Assembly: GCA_036501145.1 (NCBI GenBank)
Contig: DASYAV010000155.1
Coordinates: 1 to 64,000, forward strand
Reading direction: 5' to 3'
Source of the DNA: PALSA-505 sp036501145
GTDB taxonomy: Bacteria; Actinomycetota; Actinomycetes; Streptosporangiales; Streptosporangiaceae
Length of the DNA: 64,000 bases
Positions 26,919 to 35,004 of this stretch are shown here, one piece after another. The notes under the pieces were generated by a model. That model saw only the letters and a program-made list of their open reading frames with translations, made no database searches and was not told the origin of the DNA. The position numbers and the translations under genes are program-made. Position 1 is the first letter of the stretch, and each line of letters opens with the position of its first letter.

Positions 26919-27778
26919 CAGCGTGCCTCCCCGGCCGGTTCGTGCCATAGCTGGCCGCCCACCCGGGCGGCGAGCGGATCGGGAAACCGGCTGAGTGCCC
27001 GGCCGCCGTCCACCCGCAGCACCGCGCCGGTGATGAACGAGGCCTGCGGTGCGGCGAGGAACGCGACCGCCTCGGCAACCTCAGCCGGTGAGCCGGTCCG
27101 GCGCAGCAGCGTGGCCGGCGGCCTGTCCTCGTCCTGGCCGGCGCCGGGCTCCTCGGCGAAGCCCTTGGTGTCGATGACCCCGGGGGCCACGGCGTTGACC
27201 CGCACTCCCAGCGGGGACAGTTCGCCGGCCATCGCCAAGGTCAGGCTGGTCAGCCCGCCCTTGCTGGCTACGTAGGGCACATGCGTGGCCAGCGGCAGGT
27301 CCGCCTGGATGCTGGTGATATTGACGATCGAGCCGGTGCCGCGCGGCACCATGTCCCGGGCGGCGTCCCGGCCGAGCAGCGCGGCCGCGGCGATGTTGGT
27401 GTTCAGCACCGCGGCCAGGTCGGTGGCCGACATGTCCAGGAAGGACACCCGGGGGCCGAGGTAGGCCGCGTTGTTGACCAGCACGTCGACCCGTCCCCAG
27501 CGGCGCAGCACCCGGCCCACCAGCCCCGCGCACTGGCCAAGGTCGGACAGATCGGCCTGCTCGAAGCAGGCCTGCCCGCCGCGGGCGGATATCCCGTCCG
27601 CCGCTGCCTGGCCGGTCACCGGGTCGATGTCCACCAGTGCGACCCGCGCCCGGCCGGCCGCGAGGCGCTCGGCGACAGCGCGGCCGATGCCGCGCCCCGC
27701 GCCGGTGACCAGGGCGACCTGCCCGCTGAAGGGGGCCGTGTCCGCGGCTGCGGCCGGCTCCTGCGCGACGCCGGGCAC
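26918..27778 (-). CDS. SDR-family sugar dehydrogenase
   Basis: 286 residues starting at a GTG at 27778, 2 nt after the permease stop, with GGGGAG 7 nt upstream. The Rossmann motif TGAGRGIG, NNAAYLG and the catalytic Ser-Tyr-Lys set (S in NITSIQAD, Y169, K173) are present. As the only NAD(P)-dependent sugar dehydrogenase in the transporter operon it probably oxidises the imported aldose at C1 to a lactone, the step before a lactonase and DgoD. A role as a 2-keto-3-deoxy acid or other alcohol dehydrogenase cannot be excluded. A 24-residue C-terminal extension follows the usual end. Confidence 0.82.
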   Translation of the reverse strand: MPGVAQEPAAAADTAPFSGQVALVTGAGRGIGRAVAERLAAGRARVALVDIDPVTGQAAADGISARGGQACFEQADLSDLGQCAGLVGRVLRRWGRVDVLVNNAAYLGPRVSFLDMSATDLAAVLNTNIAAAALLGRDAARDMVPRGTGSIVNITSIQADLPLATHVPYVASKGGLTSLTLAMAGELSPLGVRVNAVAPGVIDTKGFAEEPGAGQDEDRPPATLLRRTGSPAEVAEAVAFLAAPQASFITGAVLRVDGGRALSRFPDPLAARVGGQLWHEPAGEAR

Positions 27779-27780
27779 CG

Positions 27781-28683
27781 CTAGCTCCCCGCCAGCGCGC
27801 CGGCCGTCAGCCCGCGCACCATCGATCGCTGGACCAGGAAAAACGCCACGATCAGCGGCAAGCTGGTGATGAGCGAGGCGGCCATCATGCCGCCCCAGTC
27901 GGTCTTGAAGGTGCCGCTGAAGCTCTGCAGCAGGCCAGGCGGCAGGGTCTGCCGGTTGTTGCTGCTGGTGAGGGTCAGCGGGTACAGCAGGTTGTTCCAG
28001 GTTTCCATGAAGACGAAGACTCCCGTCGTCACCAGGCCCGGGATCGACAGCGGCACGACGACCCGCACCAGGATGCCCAGCCTGGAGTAGCCGTCCACCC
28101 GTGCGGCCTCCTCGATCTCGCGGGGCACGCCGTCGAAGAAGCCCTTCATCAGCCACGCCCCGAACGGGATCGCGAACGTGGTGTAGCCGATGACCAGGCC
28201 AAGGTAGGTATTGAGCAGGTGCACGTGCAGCAGCAGCAGGTACAGCGGGCCGATGATGACGACGAGCGGGATCATCTGGGTGGCCAGCACCGCGACGCTC
28301 GAGATCCCGTTCAGCCGGTAGCCCCCGCGGGAGAAGCTGTACCCGGCCAGCGTGGAGATCGCCACCACGACCACTGCCGTGGCGACCGACGTGACGATGC
28401 TGTTGATCAGGTAGTTGCCGAACGGCAGCGAGCTGCCGAAAAGCTCCCTGAAGTTGGCGCCGGTGATCGTATGCGGCCACACGGTCGGGCTCAGGTTGGT
28501 GGCTTCCTGCGGGGTCTTCAGCGCGGTGGACAGCATCCAGTAGATCGGCCACAGCGTCCACACCGCGAACAACCCGACGATCACGATCACCACCGAGCGG
28601 CGCACCAGCCGCCGCCTGGCCCGGCGCGGGCCGGTGGCCGTGGTGGGCTCCGGGCCCGCCGTCGTGACTGTGCTCACACTCAT
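27781..28683 (-). CDS. Sugar ABC transporter permease (MalG-like)
   Basis: 300 residues from ATG 28683, preceded by GGAGGAGA. Six hydrophobic segments follow a basic N-terminus. The EAA loop reads EIEEAARVDGYSRLGILVRV, as in CUT1 permeases. It forms the inner-membrane channel with the MalF-like partner, whose stop overlaps its start by 4 nt (ATGA). Substrate unknown from sequence; carbohydrate uptake is the family rule. Confidence 0.9.
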   Translation of the reverse strand: MSVSTVTTAGPEPTTATGPRRARRRLVRRSVVIVIVGLFAVWTLWPIYWMLSTALKTPQEATNLSPTVWPHTITGANFRELFGSSLPFGNYLINSIVTSVATAVVVVAISTLAGYSFSRGGYRLNGISSVAVLATQMIPLVVIIGPLYLLLLHVHLLNTYLGLVIGYTTFAIPFGAWLMKGFFDGVPREIEEAARVDGYSRLGILVRVVVPLSIPGLVTTGVFVFMETWNNLLYPLTLTSSNNRQTLPPGLLQSFSGTFKTDWGGMMAASLITSLPLIVAFFLVQRSMVRGLTAGALAGS

Positions 28684-29579
28684 GCGGTTCTCCTCCGCAG
28701 CACCCGGATAAATAGCGATGCCACGATAAGCAGCAGCACCAGCCACACCACGCCGATCGCCGAGGCGTAGCCCAGCTTGAAGCTGGTGAAGGCGAGTTCG
28801 TAGACGTAGACCACCAGCGTGGTCGTCCCGTTCGCCGGGCCGCCGCCGGTCATCGCCCAGATCAGCGGGAAGTCGTTGAAATTCTGGATGATCATCAGCA
28901 GCGCGCCGACCAGGGCGGCGTTGCGCAGGTAGGGCAGCTTGATCCGGACGATCATGGACCAGGCGCCGGCCCGGTCGATCCTGGCCGCCTCGATCACCTC
29001 GTCGGGCACGGCGCCAAGCGCCGCCGTGAACAGCAGCAGGAAGAAGGGCGCCCTGGTCCAGACGTTCGCCATGATGACCGCGGCCATCGCCCACGGCGGC
29101 GAGGTGAGCCACGGGATGGGCGTGTGGATGATCCCGATCTTCTCCAGCAGCACATTGGTGATGCCACCGGGGTTGGTGAACATGAACTGGAACAGGAAGG
29201 CGACCACGATGACCGGCATCGCCCACGGGGTGAGCAGCACCGCGCGGATGAACCGCCACGGGCCGCGCAGCCGCTCCAGCGCGAGGGCGAGCACCAGCCC
29301 CACCAGCAGACCGGCCACCACGGCAATGCCGGTGTAGATCGCGGTATTCTGCAGCGCTTGCCAGAACACCGGGTCGTGGACGAGCAGGCGGTAGTTGGCC
29401 GCGCCCACGAAGTCGTTCACCGGGAACTGCAGGTTGTAGTTGGACAGCGAGATGATGACCGCGTCGACGATCGGGTAGCCGACGACGACCGCCAGGATGA
29501 TCAGGGCAGGCGCGGTCATCCAGTCAAACCACCGGTTGCCCCGGCGTCGCCGGGGCAACCGGCTGCGAGCCATCCGCAC
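28680..29579 (-). CDS. Sugar ABC transporter permease (MalF-like)
   Basis: 299 residues. The GTG at 29579 is chosen because GAGGT lies 6 nt upstream; an ATG two codons later is the alternative. Six transmembrane segments are seen, with an EAA loop EVIEAARIDRAGAWSMIVRI. It is the first permease of the CUT1 pair, starting 8 nt after the binding-protein stop and overlapping the second permease. A short, perfectly inverted GC-rich stretch around 29535-29561 lies in its first codons and could form an mRNA hairpin. Confidence 0.9.
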   Translation of the reverse strand: MRMARSRLPRRRRGNRWFDWMTAPALIILAVVVGYPIVDAVIISLSNYNLQFPVNDFVGAANYRLLVHDPVFWQALQNTAIYTGIAVVAGLLVGLVLALALERLRGPWRFIRAVLLTPWAMPVIVVAFLFQFMFTNPGGITNVLLEKIGIIHTPIPWLTSPPWAMAAVIMANVWTRAPFFLLLFTAALGAVPDEVIEAARIDRAGAWSMIVRIKLPYLRNAALVGALLMIIQNFNDFPLIWAMTGGGPANGTTTLVVYVYELAFTSFKLGYASAIGVVWLVLLLIVASLFIRVLRRRTA

Positions 29580-29587
29580 CAGCTACC

Positions 29588-30961
29588 TCATCCGCCCAGG
29601 TCGGTCTGGAGCTTCGACTGGAGGCCCGAGGCGATGGAGGCGACCGGTGCCGAGGTCGTCATCGCCTGCTGGATAGCCGCCATCACGTCGAGGTAGACGC
29701 TGCTGTAGTACGGGCCCCAGCCCGGGGTGATCTCGGTCGGGATGATGTTCTTGATGAACGACTGCGAAATCGGGTTGTCCAGCGCGCTGGCGACGGCACC
29801 GACCGGATGGGCCAGCGGCGGCACCGAGCCCTCGTACTTGATCGTGTAGTTGAGGACCGCGTCCTGGTTCGTGACCAGGAAGTTCATGAACTGCCACGCG
29901 GCACTCTTGTTGGACGCGTTCTTGAACATCACCAGCTGGTGGCCGCTGGGTGTGGTGACGGACTGCTGGCCCGCCGTGGCGGTCGGCAGCTTCGCCACAC
30001 CCCAGGTGCTGTAGAACTTGCTGTCGCTCATATGGTTGGTGGCCTGCACGACGCCCTTGACGTACGGGCCGTCCACGGTGAACGCCACCTGATTGGACGC
30101 GGCCGGCTGCCGGAAGTAGCCGCCCTTCTGCCCCTCGGGGGTGTACCCGTCCTTGTCGATCGTGTGCATGAAGGTCAGGTAGCTCCGCATCGCCGCAGTG
30201 TCCGCGGTCGCCGTCTTGCCGGTGAAGGGCACGCCGCCGAAGTTCTTCATGATCGGCCAGTTCTGGTCCAGGCCGTACTCACGGCTGGTGCTGTCGGTCC
30301 CGAAGTCGATGACCTTCGGCTCCTTGGCGTGGATGACCTTGCAGTCGGCCAGCAGCTGGGTCCAGGTGGTGGGCGGGACCGGCTTCAGCCCGGCCGCCTT
30401 CATGACCGTCTTGTTGTACCAGAGCCCGAACGGCCCGGTGGTCCAGGGGATCGCCACCTTCTGCCCGTTGATCGTGCCCGCGCTCAGCTCGTTCGGGATG
30501 ATGGACGACTGCCACGAGCTTGTCTCGTAGCTGTTCAGCGGCTGCAGCGTACCGGTCTCGGCGACGTCGTGGGTGTACTGGCCCTGCAGTTCGGCGACGT
30601 CGGGCGTGTTGCCCGACTTGGCCTCCAGCACGAGCTGATGGTCGATGTCGGTGTAGGAGATCGGCTCGCTCTTGACGGTGATGCCCGGGTGGAGCGCCTC
30701 GAACTTCTTGATCATCGCCGCGATCCCGGGTGCGGTGTTGGATTCAGCCGCGGCCCAGTTCCCAAACGTGATCACATTCTTGCTGCCGCTGCTGCCGCCG
30801 CCACCCGAGCTGCACGCGGCCGCGGCCAGGAGCAGCGCCGCCCCGGCCGCGCCGACCGCGAGTGGACGCCAGCGCGCCTCGCGGCCTCGAGGACGCCCCG
30901 GTGCCTGGGTGGTGCGCCCGTGCCTGCGATGCCGTTCCAGCTGCTGACCAGGATTCCACAT
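29588..30961 (-). CDS. Sugar ABC transporter substrate-binding lipoprotein
   Basis: 457 residues from ATG 30961 (GAGGGAA upstream). A GTG at 30994 would run up against the operator and is less likely. An Arg-rich N-terminus and hydrophobic stretch end in a lipobox LAAAAC, then a Gly/Ser linker. The mature protein shows the SBP_bac_1 pattern: VITFGNWAAAES near the start, IPWTTGPFGLWYN and TVDGPYVKG later. It captures a carbohydrate outside the cell for the downstream permeases. First gene of an eleven-gene minus-strand run. Promoter and FadR-type operator lie directly upstream. Confidence 0.9.
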   Translation of the reverse strand: MWNPGQQLERHRRHGRTTQAPGRPRGREARWRPLAVGAAGAALLLAAAACSSGGGGSSGSKNVITFGNWAAAESNTAPGIAAMIKKFEALHPGITVKSEPISYTDIDHQLVLEAKSGNTPDVAELQGQYTHDVAETGTLQPLNSYETSSWQSSIIPNELSAGTINGQKVAIPWTTGPFGLWYNKTVMKAAGLKPVPPTTWTQLLADCKVIHAKEPKVIDFGTDSTSREYGLDQNWPIMKNFGGVPFTGKTATADTAAMRSYLTFMHTIDKDGYTPEGQKGGYFRQPAASNQVAFTVDGPYVKGVVQATNHMSDSKFYSTWGVAKLPTATAGQQSVTTPSGHQLVMFKNASNKSAAWQFMNFLVTNQDAVLNYTIKYEGSVPPLAHPVGAVASALDNPISQSFIKNIIPTEITPGWGPYYSSVYLDVMAAIQQAMTTSAPVASIASGLQSKLQTDLGG

Positions 30962-30995
30962 TGCCGTTCCCTCGCCGTCTAGCGTGTCGACCACA

Positions 30996-31010
30996 GTGGT
31001 CTGACCTCTG
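30996..31010 (-). promoter_or_regulatory. FadR-type operator upstream of sugar ABC operon
   Basis: The plus strand reads GTGGTCTGACCTCTG, identical to the site at 34000-34014. On the transcribed strand a consensus -35 TTGACA (31056-31051) and a weak -10 CACAGT (31032-31027) precede it, placing the site near the transcription start, 35 nt before the lipoprotein ATG. Confidence 0.7.
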
Positions 31011-31075
31011 ATCTCCTCTGTGCTGTACTGTGCCGCGCCTGGTGTGCCGGTGTCAACCAGGACCGACGCGGCGGG

Positions 31076-33973
31076 CTACCCGGCCCCGATAGCGAAAAAG
31101 TGCATGCCCGTGACACGGCCCGATCCCGCGGACCCTCCCGACGGGAGGGTGACGGCCTGGACCGTCTTGCCCGCCGTCAGCGGGGCCGAAGCGTAGAAAA
31201 CATAGACCGTGTGGTCATACTGCCCCCTGGGCCGGCCGCCGATCCCCTGTGAGTTCTCATACGGGAGCGTGGCGGCAACCTGGTCCGCCGATCCCGGCGG
31301 GGCGTTGAAGAACCCGTAGAGCGTCAGGGTGTAGCTGCTGGTGGACCCGTCGGTGTAATACACCGTGCCGCTGCCCGTCGCGGTGGGCTCGCTGCTGCTC
31401 GCGCCCAGGAACCCCAGCGTTGTCCCGCTGCCGGAGACCTGCACCGTCTGGCCCTGCGCGAGCACGTTGTCGGGCTGCCCGGCGGGCACGTCCGGCCAGG
31501 TAAAGCTGACGCCGCCGTCGGTGACGCTGGCCCCGGGGGCGAGCCCGGCCGCGGCGAGGGCCTGCCCGGAGTAGCTGTTGCCCACACCATCGAAATTGGC
31601 CGAGTCGACGTCGGAGTCGTCGCTGATACCCGCGTTGCCGAACGCCTGCTGCATCGTGGTGGGCACGAGGAGGCTGGCGGTGGCCTCATCCACCGTGAGC
31701 CCGCCGGCGCTCGCCGACGCGGTGAGCTGGTAGGAGCCGGGCGGCGCCTGGCCCGGTGGCAGCACCTGGTAGCTCCTGGTCACGCTCTGGCCGGGCCGCA
31801 GCACGTAGCGCCAGGAACCCGCCGGTGACACCGTCCAGCCATCCGGGCCGGTCAGCGAGAGATCCCCGGCGACGGTCCCGTGGCTCTGGTTGGACAGCGT
31901 AGCGGTGGCTGCCGCCGGGCTGCCGGGGACCGCGATGGGCCCCGCCTGCAGCGCCAGGCTGGGCCGCGACGTCACCTCGTGCCCGGTGAGCTGCAGCAGC
32001 GTGACCGAATGCGCCGGGAAGGTGTAGCTGAACGCCCCGGCGCCGGTGGCGGCCGAGCTGCTGGCCAGGGTAACTGCGTCCGGCTGGTCAGGCGAGTTGT
32101 AGGACAGGGAACTGGCGGCGTTCAGGGTCCGGGCCGTGACCAGGCCGCTGTGCTGGTAGGCGACGGGGTTGACCGCCGCGGTCACCGCGCCGGACGGGCT
32201 GCGGTTGATGCCCAGCAGGTACTCGTGCTGCGCGGTACGGACGGCCAGCACGCTGAGCGTGGGCACGGACTGGCCGCCGACCGTGGTCAGCACCGGGTTG
32301 CCCGGTGTCTGCACCGGTAGCACGCTGCCGCCGGCCAGCGGCGCGAACAGGCCGTACACCTGGCCGGTCGCCTCCAGGACGGAGCCAGGCCCCGGTGTTC
32401 CTATCGCACCCGTCGTGGCGAACGGCGCCGCGCCGGGCAGCCCGGCACAGCACTGCGAGGCGGGCGGGATCTCCGCGGTCAGCAGCTGCCGGTCGGCGAC
32501 CGGGATGCCCATGCTGATCCACTCGGCGAGCTGGCTGGCATTCAGCAGCGCCGCGTCAAGGGAATCGTGGTAGTAGGGATAACCGTCCGGGTTCGAGCTC
32601 AGCAGCTGGCCGTACTCGGTCAGCGCCAGCGGAACCTGCCGCTTGGCGTACTGGCTGATCGTGGCCTCCAGCTGCGCGGCGGCCTGGGCCTCGTCCGCCG
32701 GGGCGGCCATGATCTGCTCCTGGTAGGAGCCGATCGGCACGTCGTTGGCCACCGTGCCCGTCGACACATAGGGGTGGTACTGCAGGCAGTCGTAGGGAAG
32801 CGTGCTGCCCATCGACTCGATGAAGTCGTCCGAGGTGTCCGCCGAGCAGATCCTGATGCCCGGGTTCGCTGCCTTCATGGCCCGGTAGAACCCGAGGAAT
32901 CCATCGTGCGGGCCGGAGACGTAGCTGACGGTGATCTGAGCGCCCTGTGGCGGGATCGCGCCGTGTGTCCCGTCGCCGAAGGTTATCTCCCCCGACGCGG
33001 GGTCCAGCGTGTACACTTGGTCGCCGGGCCCGGCGCCGGCCAGGCTGGCGACCTGAGTCCAGGCCGAGCCGGCCACGCTGACGGTGGCCGTCCCCGGCGC
33101 CACCGGCGGGTACTGGGCGTAGAAGGTCTCCCCCGGCGCGCCCGCGGACTGCGCGGCGGCCGGTGTCCGGTCGGCGTACTGGACGGCCGGCTGGCTGCTG
33201 AAGCTGGTGGAGCCGCCGTAGATGTACAGGCAGGTGGCGACGTTCTGGCACGCTCCCGGTGGCCCACCCACCGTGACGGGGGTCCCGGACCTCCAGTACA
33301 GGCTGAGGTCTTCCTCGTTGCCGACCTCCCAGTAGGGCACGTTGTACGGGGCGCGGTGACCGTTGCTCACCCGCATGTCGGCCCACTTGCTCGTGCCGGG
33401 CTTGCCGGTCATGTAGGAGACGAAGTCCGCCGCTTCCTGGGCGGTGCCGGTGGCGAAGTCGGCCGTCACGACGCCCTGCGCGCCGGTCGCGTCGAGCAGC
33501 TGGCCGAACTCGTCAGGCCCGACCGTGCCGGAGCTGGGACCCTGGGCCGGCCCGAACGCGTTCGGTGTGCGCTGCGACTGGGGTCCTACGGCGCGCATCC
33601 AGTGGAAGACCTCCGCGGTGATGCCCCCCGGATAGCGCAGCGAGCCGGGACCCACCCCGTCCTTCAGCTGATGCAGGAATCCCGGGTAGAACCCGCCGGC
33701 CTGCCCGTCGTAACTTCCCATCCCGCCGAAAGGCCACAGGTAGTCGTGGCCGAGGACGGCCTGGCCGACCGTGCCCTGCGTGGAGCCCGCGCCGACCACG
33801 ATCGAGGTGGCCGGCTGCTGGCTGCCCGCCGTCTCCAGCGCGGCGCCGGGGGCGGCGCGGAACGCCGCCGTGCCGGCCACCGCGGCCAGCAGCACGGCAC
33901 AGGTGATGAGCGGGTAGGCACGGCCGCGGCGGTCGCGGGAACCGTACCGCGCGATTCCACCCGATCGGGGCAT
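31076..33973 (-). CDS. Secreted GH39-like glycoside hydrolase with C-terminal accessory modules
   Basis: 965 residues from ATG 33973 (GAGAGGAG upstream). A long signal/anchor (about residues 18-45) targets it outside the cell. The (beta/alpha)8 catalytic region, about 60-540, has the acid/base motif PYWEVGNEED (E220) and a nucleophile motif ALTEYGQLL (E453), as in clan GH-A families 39, 51 and 79; GH39 is my best guess. A NEW3-like beta domain at about 650-765 and the shared module at about 775-965 follow. Substrate is unknown; an exo-acting glycosidase releasing xylose, arabinose or a similar unit from plant polymers fits. Regulated by the operator at 34000-34014. Confidence 0.78.
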   Translation of the reverse strand: MPRSGGIARYGSRDRRGRAYPLITCAVLLAAVAGTAAFRAAPGAALETAGSQQPATSIVVGAGSTQGTVGQAVLGHDYLWPFGGMGSYDGQAGGFYPGFLHQLKDGVGPGSLRYPGGITAEVFHWMRAVGPQSQRTPNAFGPAQGPSSGTVGPDEFGQLLDATGAQGVVTADFATGTAQEAADFVSYMTGKPGTSKWADMRVSNGHRAPYNVPYWEVGNEEDLSLYWRSGTPVTVGGPPGACQNVATCLYIYGGSTSFSSQPAVQYADRTPAAAQSAGAPGETFYAQYPPVAPGTATVSVAGSAWTQVASLAGAGPGDQVYTLDPASGEITFGDGTHGAIPPQGAQITVSYVSGPHDGFLGFYRAMKAANPGIRICSADTSDDFIESMGSTLPYDCLQYHPYVSTGTVANDVPIGSYQEQIMAAPADEAQAAAQLEATISQYAKRQVPLALTEYGQLLSSNPDGYPYYHDSLDAALLNASQLAEWISMGIPVADRQLLTAEIPPASQCCAGLPGAAPFATTGAIGTPGPGSVLEATGQVYGLFAPLAGGSVLPVQTPGNPVLTTVGGQSVPTLSVLAVRTAQHEYLLGINRSPSGAVTAAVNPVAYQHSGLVTARTLNAASSLSYNSPDQPDAVTLASSSAATGAGAFSYTFPAHSVTLLQLTGHEVTSRPSLALQAGPIAVPGSPAAATATLSNQSHGTVAGDLSLTGPDGWTVSPAGSWRYVLRPGQSVTRSYQVLPPGQAPPGSYQLTASASAGGLTVDEATASLLVPTTMQQAFGNAGISDDSDVDSANFDGVGNSYSGQALAAAGLAPGASVTDGGVSFTWPDVPAGQPDNVLAQGQTVQVSGSGTTLGFLGASSSEPTATGSGTVYYTDGSTSSYTLTLYGFFNAPPGSADQVAATLPYENSQGIGGRPRGQYDHTVYVFYASAPLTAGKTVQAVTLPSGGSAGSGRVTGMHFFAIGAG

Positions 33974-33999
33974 GCCGTCTCCTCTCGCCCGTGTGTCCG

Positions 34000-34014
34000 G
34001 TGGTCTGACCTCTG
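34000..34014 (-). promoter_or_regulatory. FadR-type operator upstream of GH39-like gene
   Basis: GTGGTCTGACCTCTG on the plus strand. The minus-strand promoter has -35 TTGACA (34057-34052) and a weak -10 AAGAGT (34033-34028, 18-nt spacer). The operator begins 13 nt downstream and ends 26 nt before the ATG. Confidence 0.7.
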
Positions 34015-34106
34015 AACTCTTGGGAACACTCTTCCTGGCTCGGCGGCGGCCTGTCAATCACCTACCGGAAGAAGACGGGTAGGCACTGCGATCGCAAGCA
34101 GGTAAA

Positions 34107-34121
34107 GTGGTTTGACCATTA
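34107..34121 (+). promoter_or_regulatory. FadR-type operator upstream of the regulator gene itself (autoregulation)
   Basis: GTGGTTTGACCATTA. Its core TGGT-TTG-ACCA (34108-34118) is the only fully palindromic copy in the window and matches the FadR-subfamily pattern TnGTnnnACnA. It lies 40 nt before the regulator ATG. Confidence 0.68.
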
Positions 34122-34161
34122 ACCGCTGGACCTGCCGGACAGCCGGGGCGAGGGGGCCGCC

Positions 34162-35004
34162 ATGGGCGACGACGAGATTTACCCGGCCGGAAAGACACCC
34201 GACGGCATTCACCCGGCCGGAAAGACACCCGACGGCAAGCTCTGGACGCCGCTGCGCCAGGGCACCGTGTCGGACCTGATCGCACGCCGCATTCTCGAGG
34301 TGATCCGCAGCGAGCAGCTGCGTCCCGGGGACCGGCTGCCACCGGAGCGTGAGCTGGCCGCGATGCTGGGCACCTCCCGGCCGTCGCTACGGGAGGCGCT
34401 GCAGGCGATCAAGGCCCGCGGCTGGGTGGACATCCGGCACGGTTCCGGCGTCTTCGTCGCCGACCCGGCCACCACCCGCAGCCTGCGGGAGGCGCTGCTC
34501 GCCGAGGAGGTGAGCCTGCGCGAGCTGTTCGACATGCGCGAGGTGCTCGAACTGCCCGCTGCCGCCTGGGCGGCCAAGAGCGCCGGGAGCGCCAAGCTGG
34601 CCGCCGTGCAGCAGGCCTACGACGCGCTGATGGCCGGGGCCGGCAGCGGAGGCGGCGGCAACAGCGGGGGCGACAGCGGGGAGGCCGTCGACTGGCCGCG
34701 GCTGCAGGAACTCGACGCCGCTTTCCACCTGCGCATCGTCGAGGCGGCAGGAAACCGCTTCCTGGCCAGGACCCAGGGTGTGCTGCAGGAGATCCTCGCC
34801 ACCGGGATGGACACCACGCTGCGGCTGCCCGGCAGGCTCGGCAAGTCCCGCGGCGAACACGCCCGCATCCTGGCCGCGGTCATGTCGGGCAACCCGGCCG
34901 CGGCGCGGCGGGCCGCGCTCACCCACATCAACAGCGCACGCAAGGCGGCGCTGAGCAGGCTGCACGAGCAGCCAGGCGGCCAGCCCGAACAACCCGGTGG
35001 CTAG
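34162..35004 (+). CDS. FadR-family (GntR) transcriptional regulator
   Basis: 280 residues. The winged helix at about 33-103 has SDLIARRILEVIRSEQLRPG, LPPERELAAMLGTSRPSLRE and DIRHGSGVFV, typical of FadR. The FCD effector domain at about 118-265 keeps an Asp and three His positions (DAAFHLRIVEAAGN, EHARILAAV, ALTHIN) that usually bind a metal plus a carboxylate ligand. The N-terminus has two tandem PAGKTPDG units. It probably represses the surrounding hydrolase, ABC and suyAB genes by binding the six GTGGTnnGACC sites, releasing DNA when an aldonate, sulfolactate or similar acid binds. It converges with the MFS gene, overlapping by CTAG. Confidence 0.85.
   Translation: MGDDEIYPAGKTPDGIHPAGKTPDGKLWTPLRQGTVSDLIARRILEVIRSEQLRPGDRLPPERELAAMLGTSRPSLREALQAIKARGWVDIRHGSGVFVADPATTRSLREALLAEEVSLRELFDMREVLELPAAAWAAKSAGSAKLAAVQQAYDALMAGAGSGGGGNSGGDSGEAVDWPRLQELDAAFHLRIVEAAGNRFLARTQGVLQEILATGMDTTLRLPGRLGKSRGEHARILAAVMSGNPAAARRAALTHINSARKAALSRLHEQPGGQPEQPGG
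34181..34240 (+). repeat. 2 x 30-bp tandem repeat in regulator N-terminus
   Basis: Units 34181-34210 and 34211-34240 share their first 27 bases. They encode two copies of a ten-residue unit (PAGKTPDG core), ahead of the DNA-binding domain. Confidence 0.88.

Noticed and set aside
31076..31360. Separate small gene at the end of the GH39-like gene
   Set aside because: The frame is continuous with the catalytic protein and matches the shared C-terminal module of the other two hydrolases.
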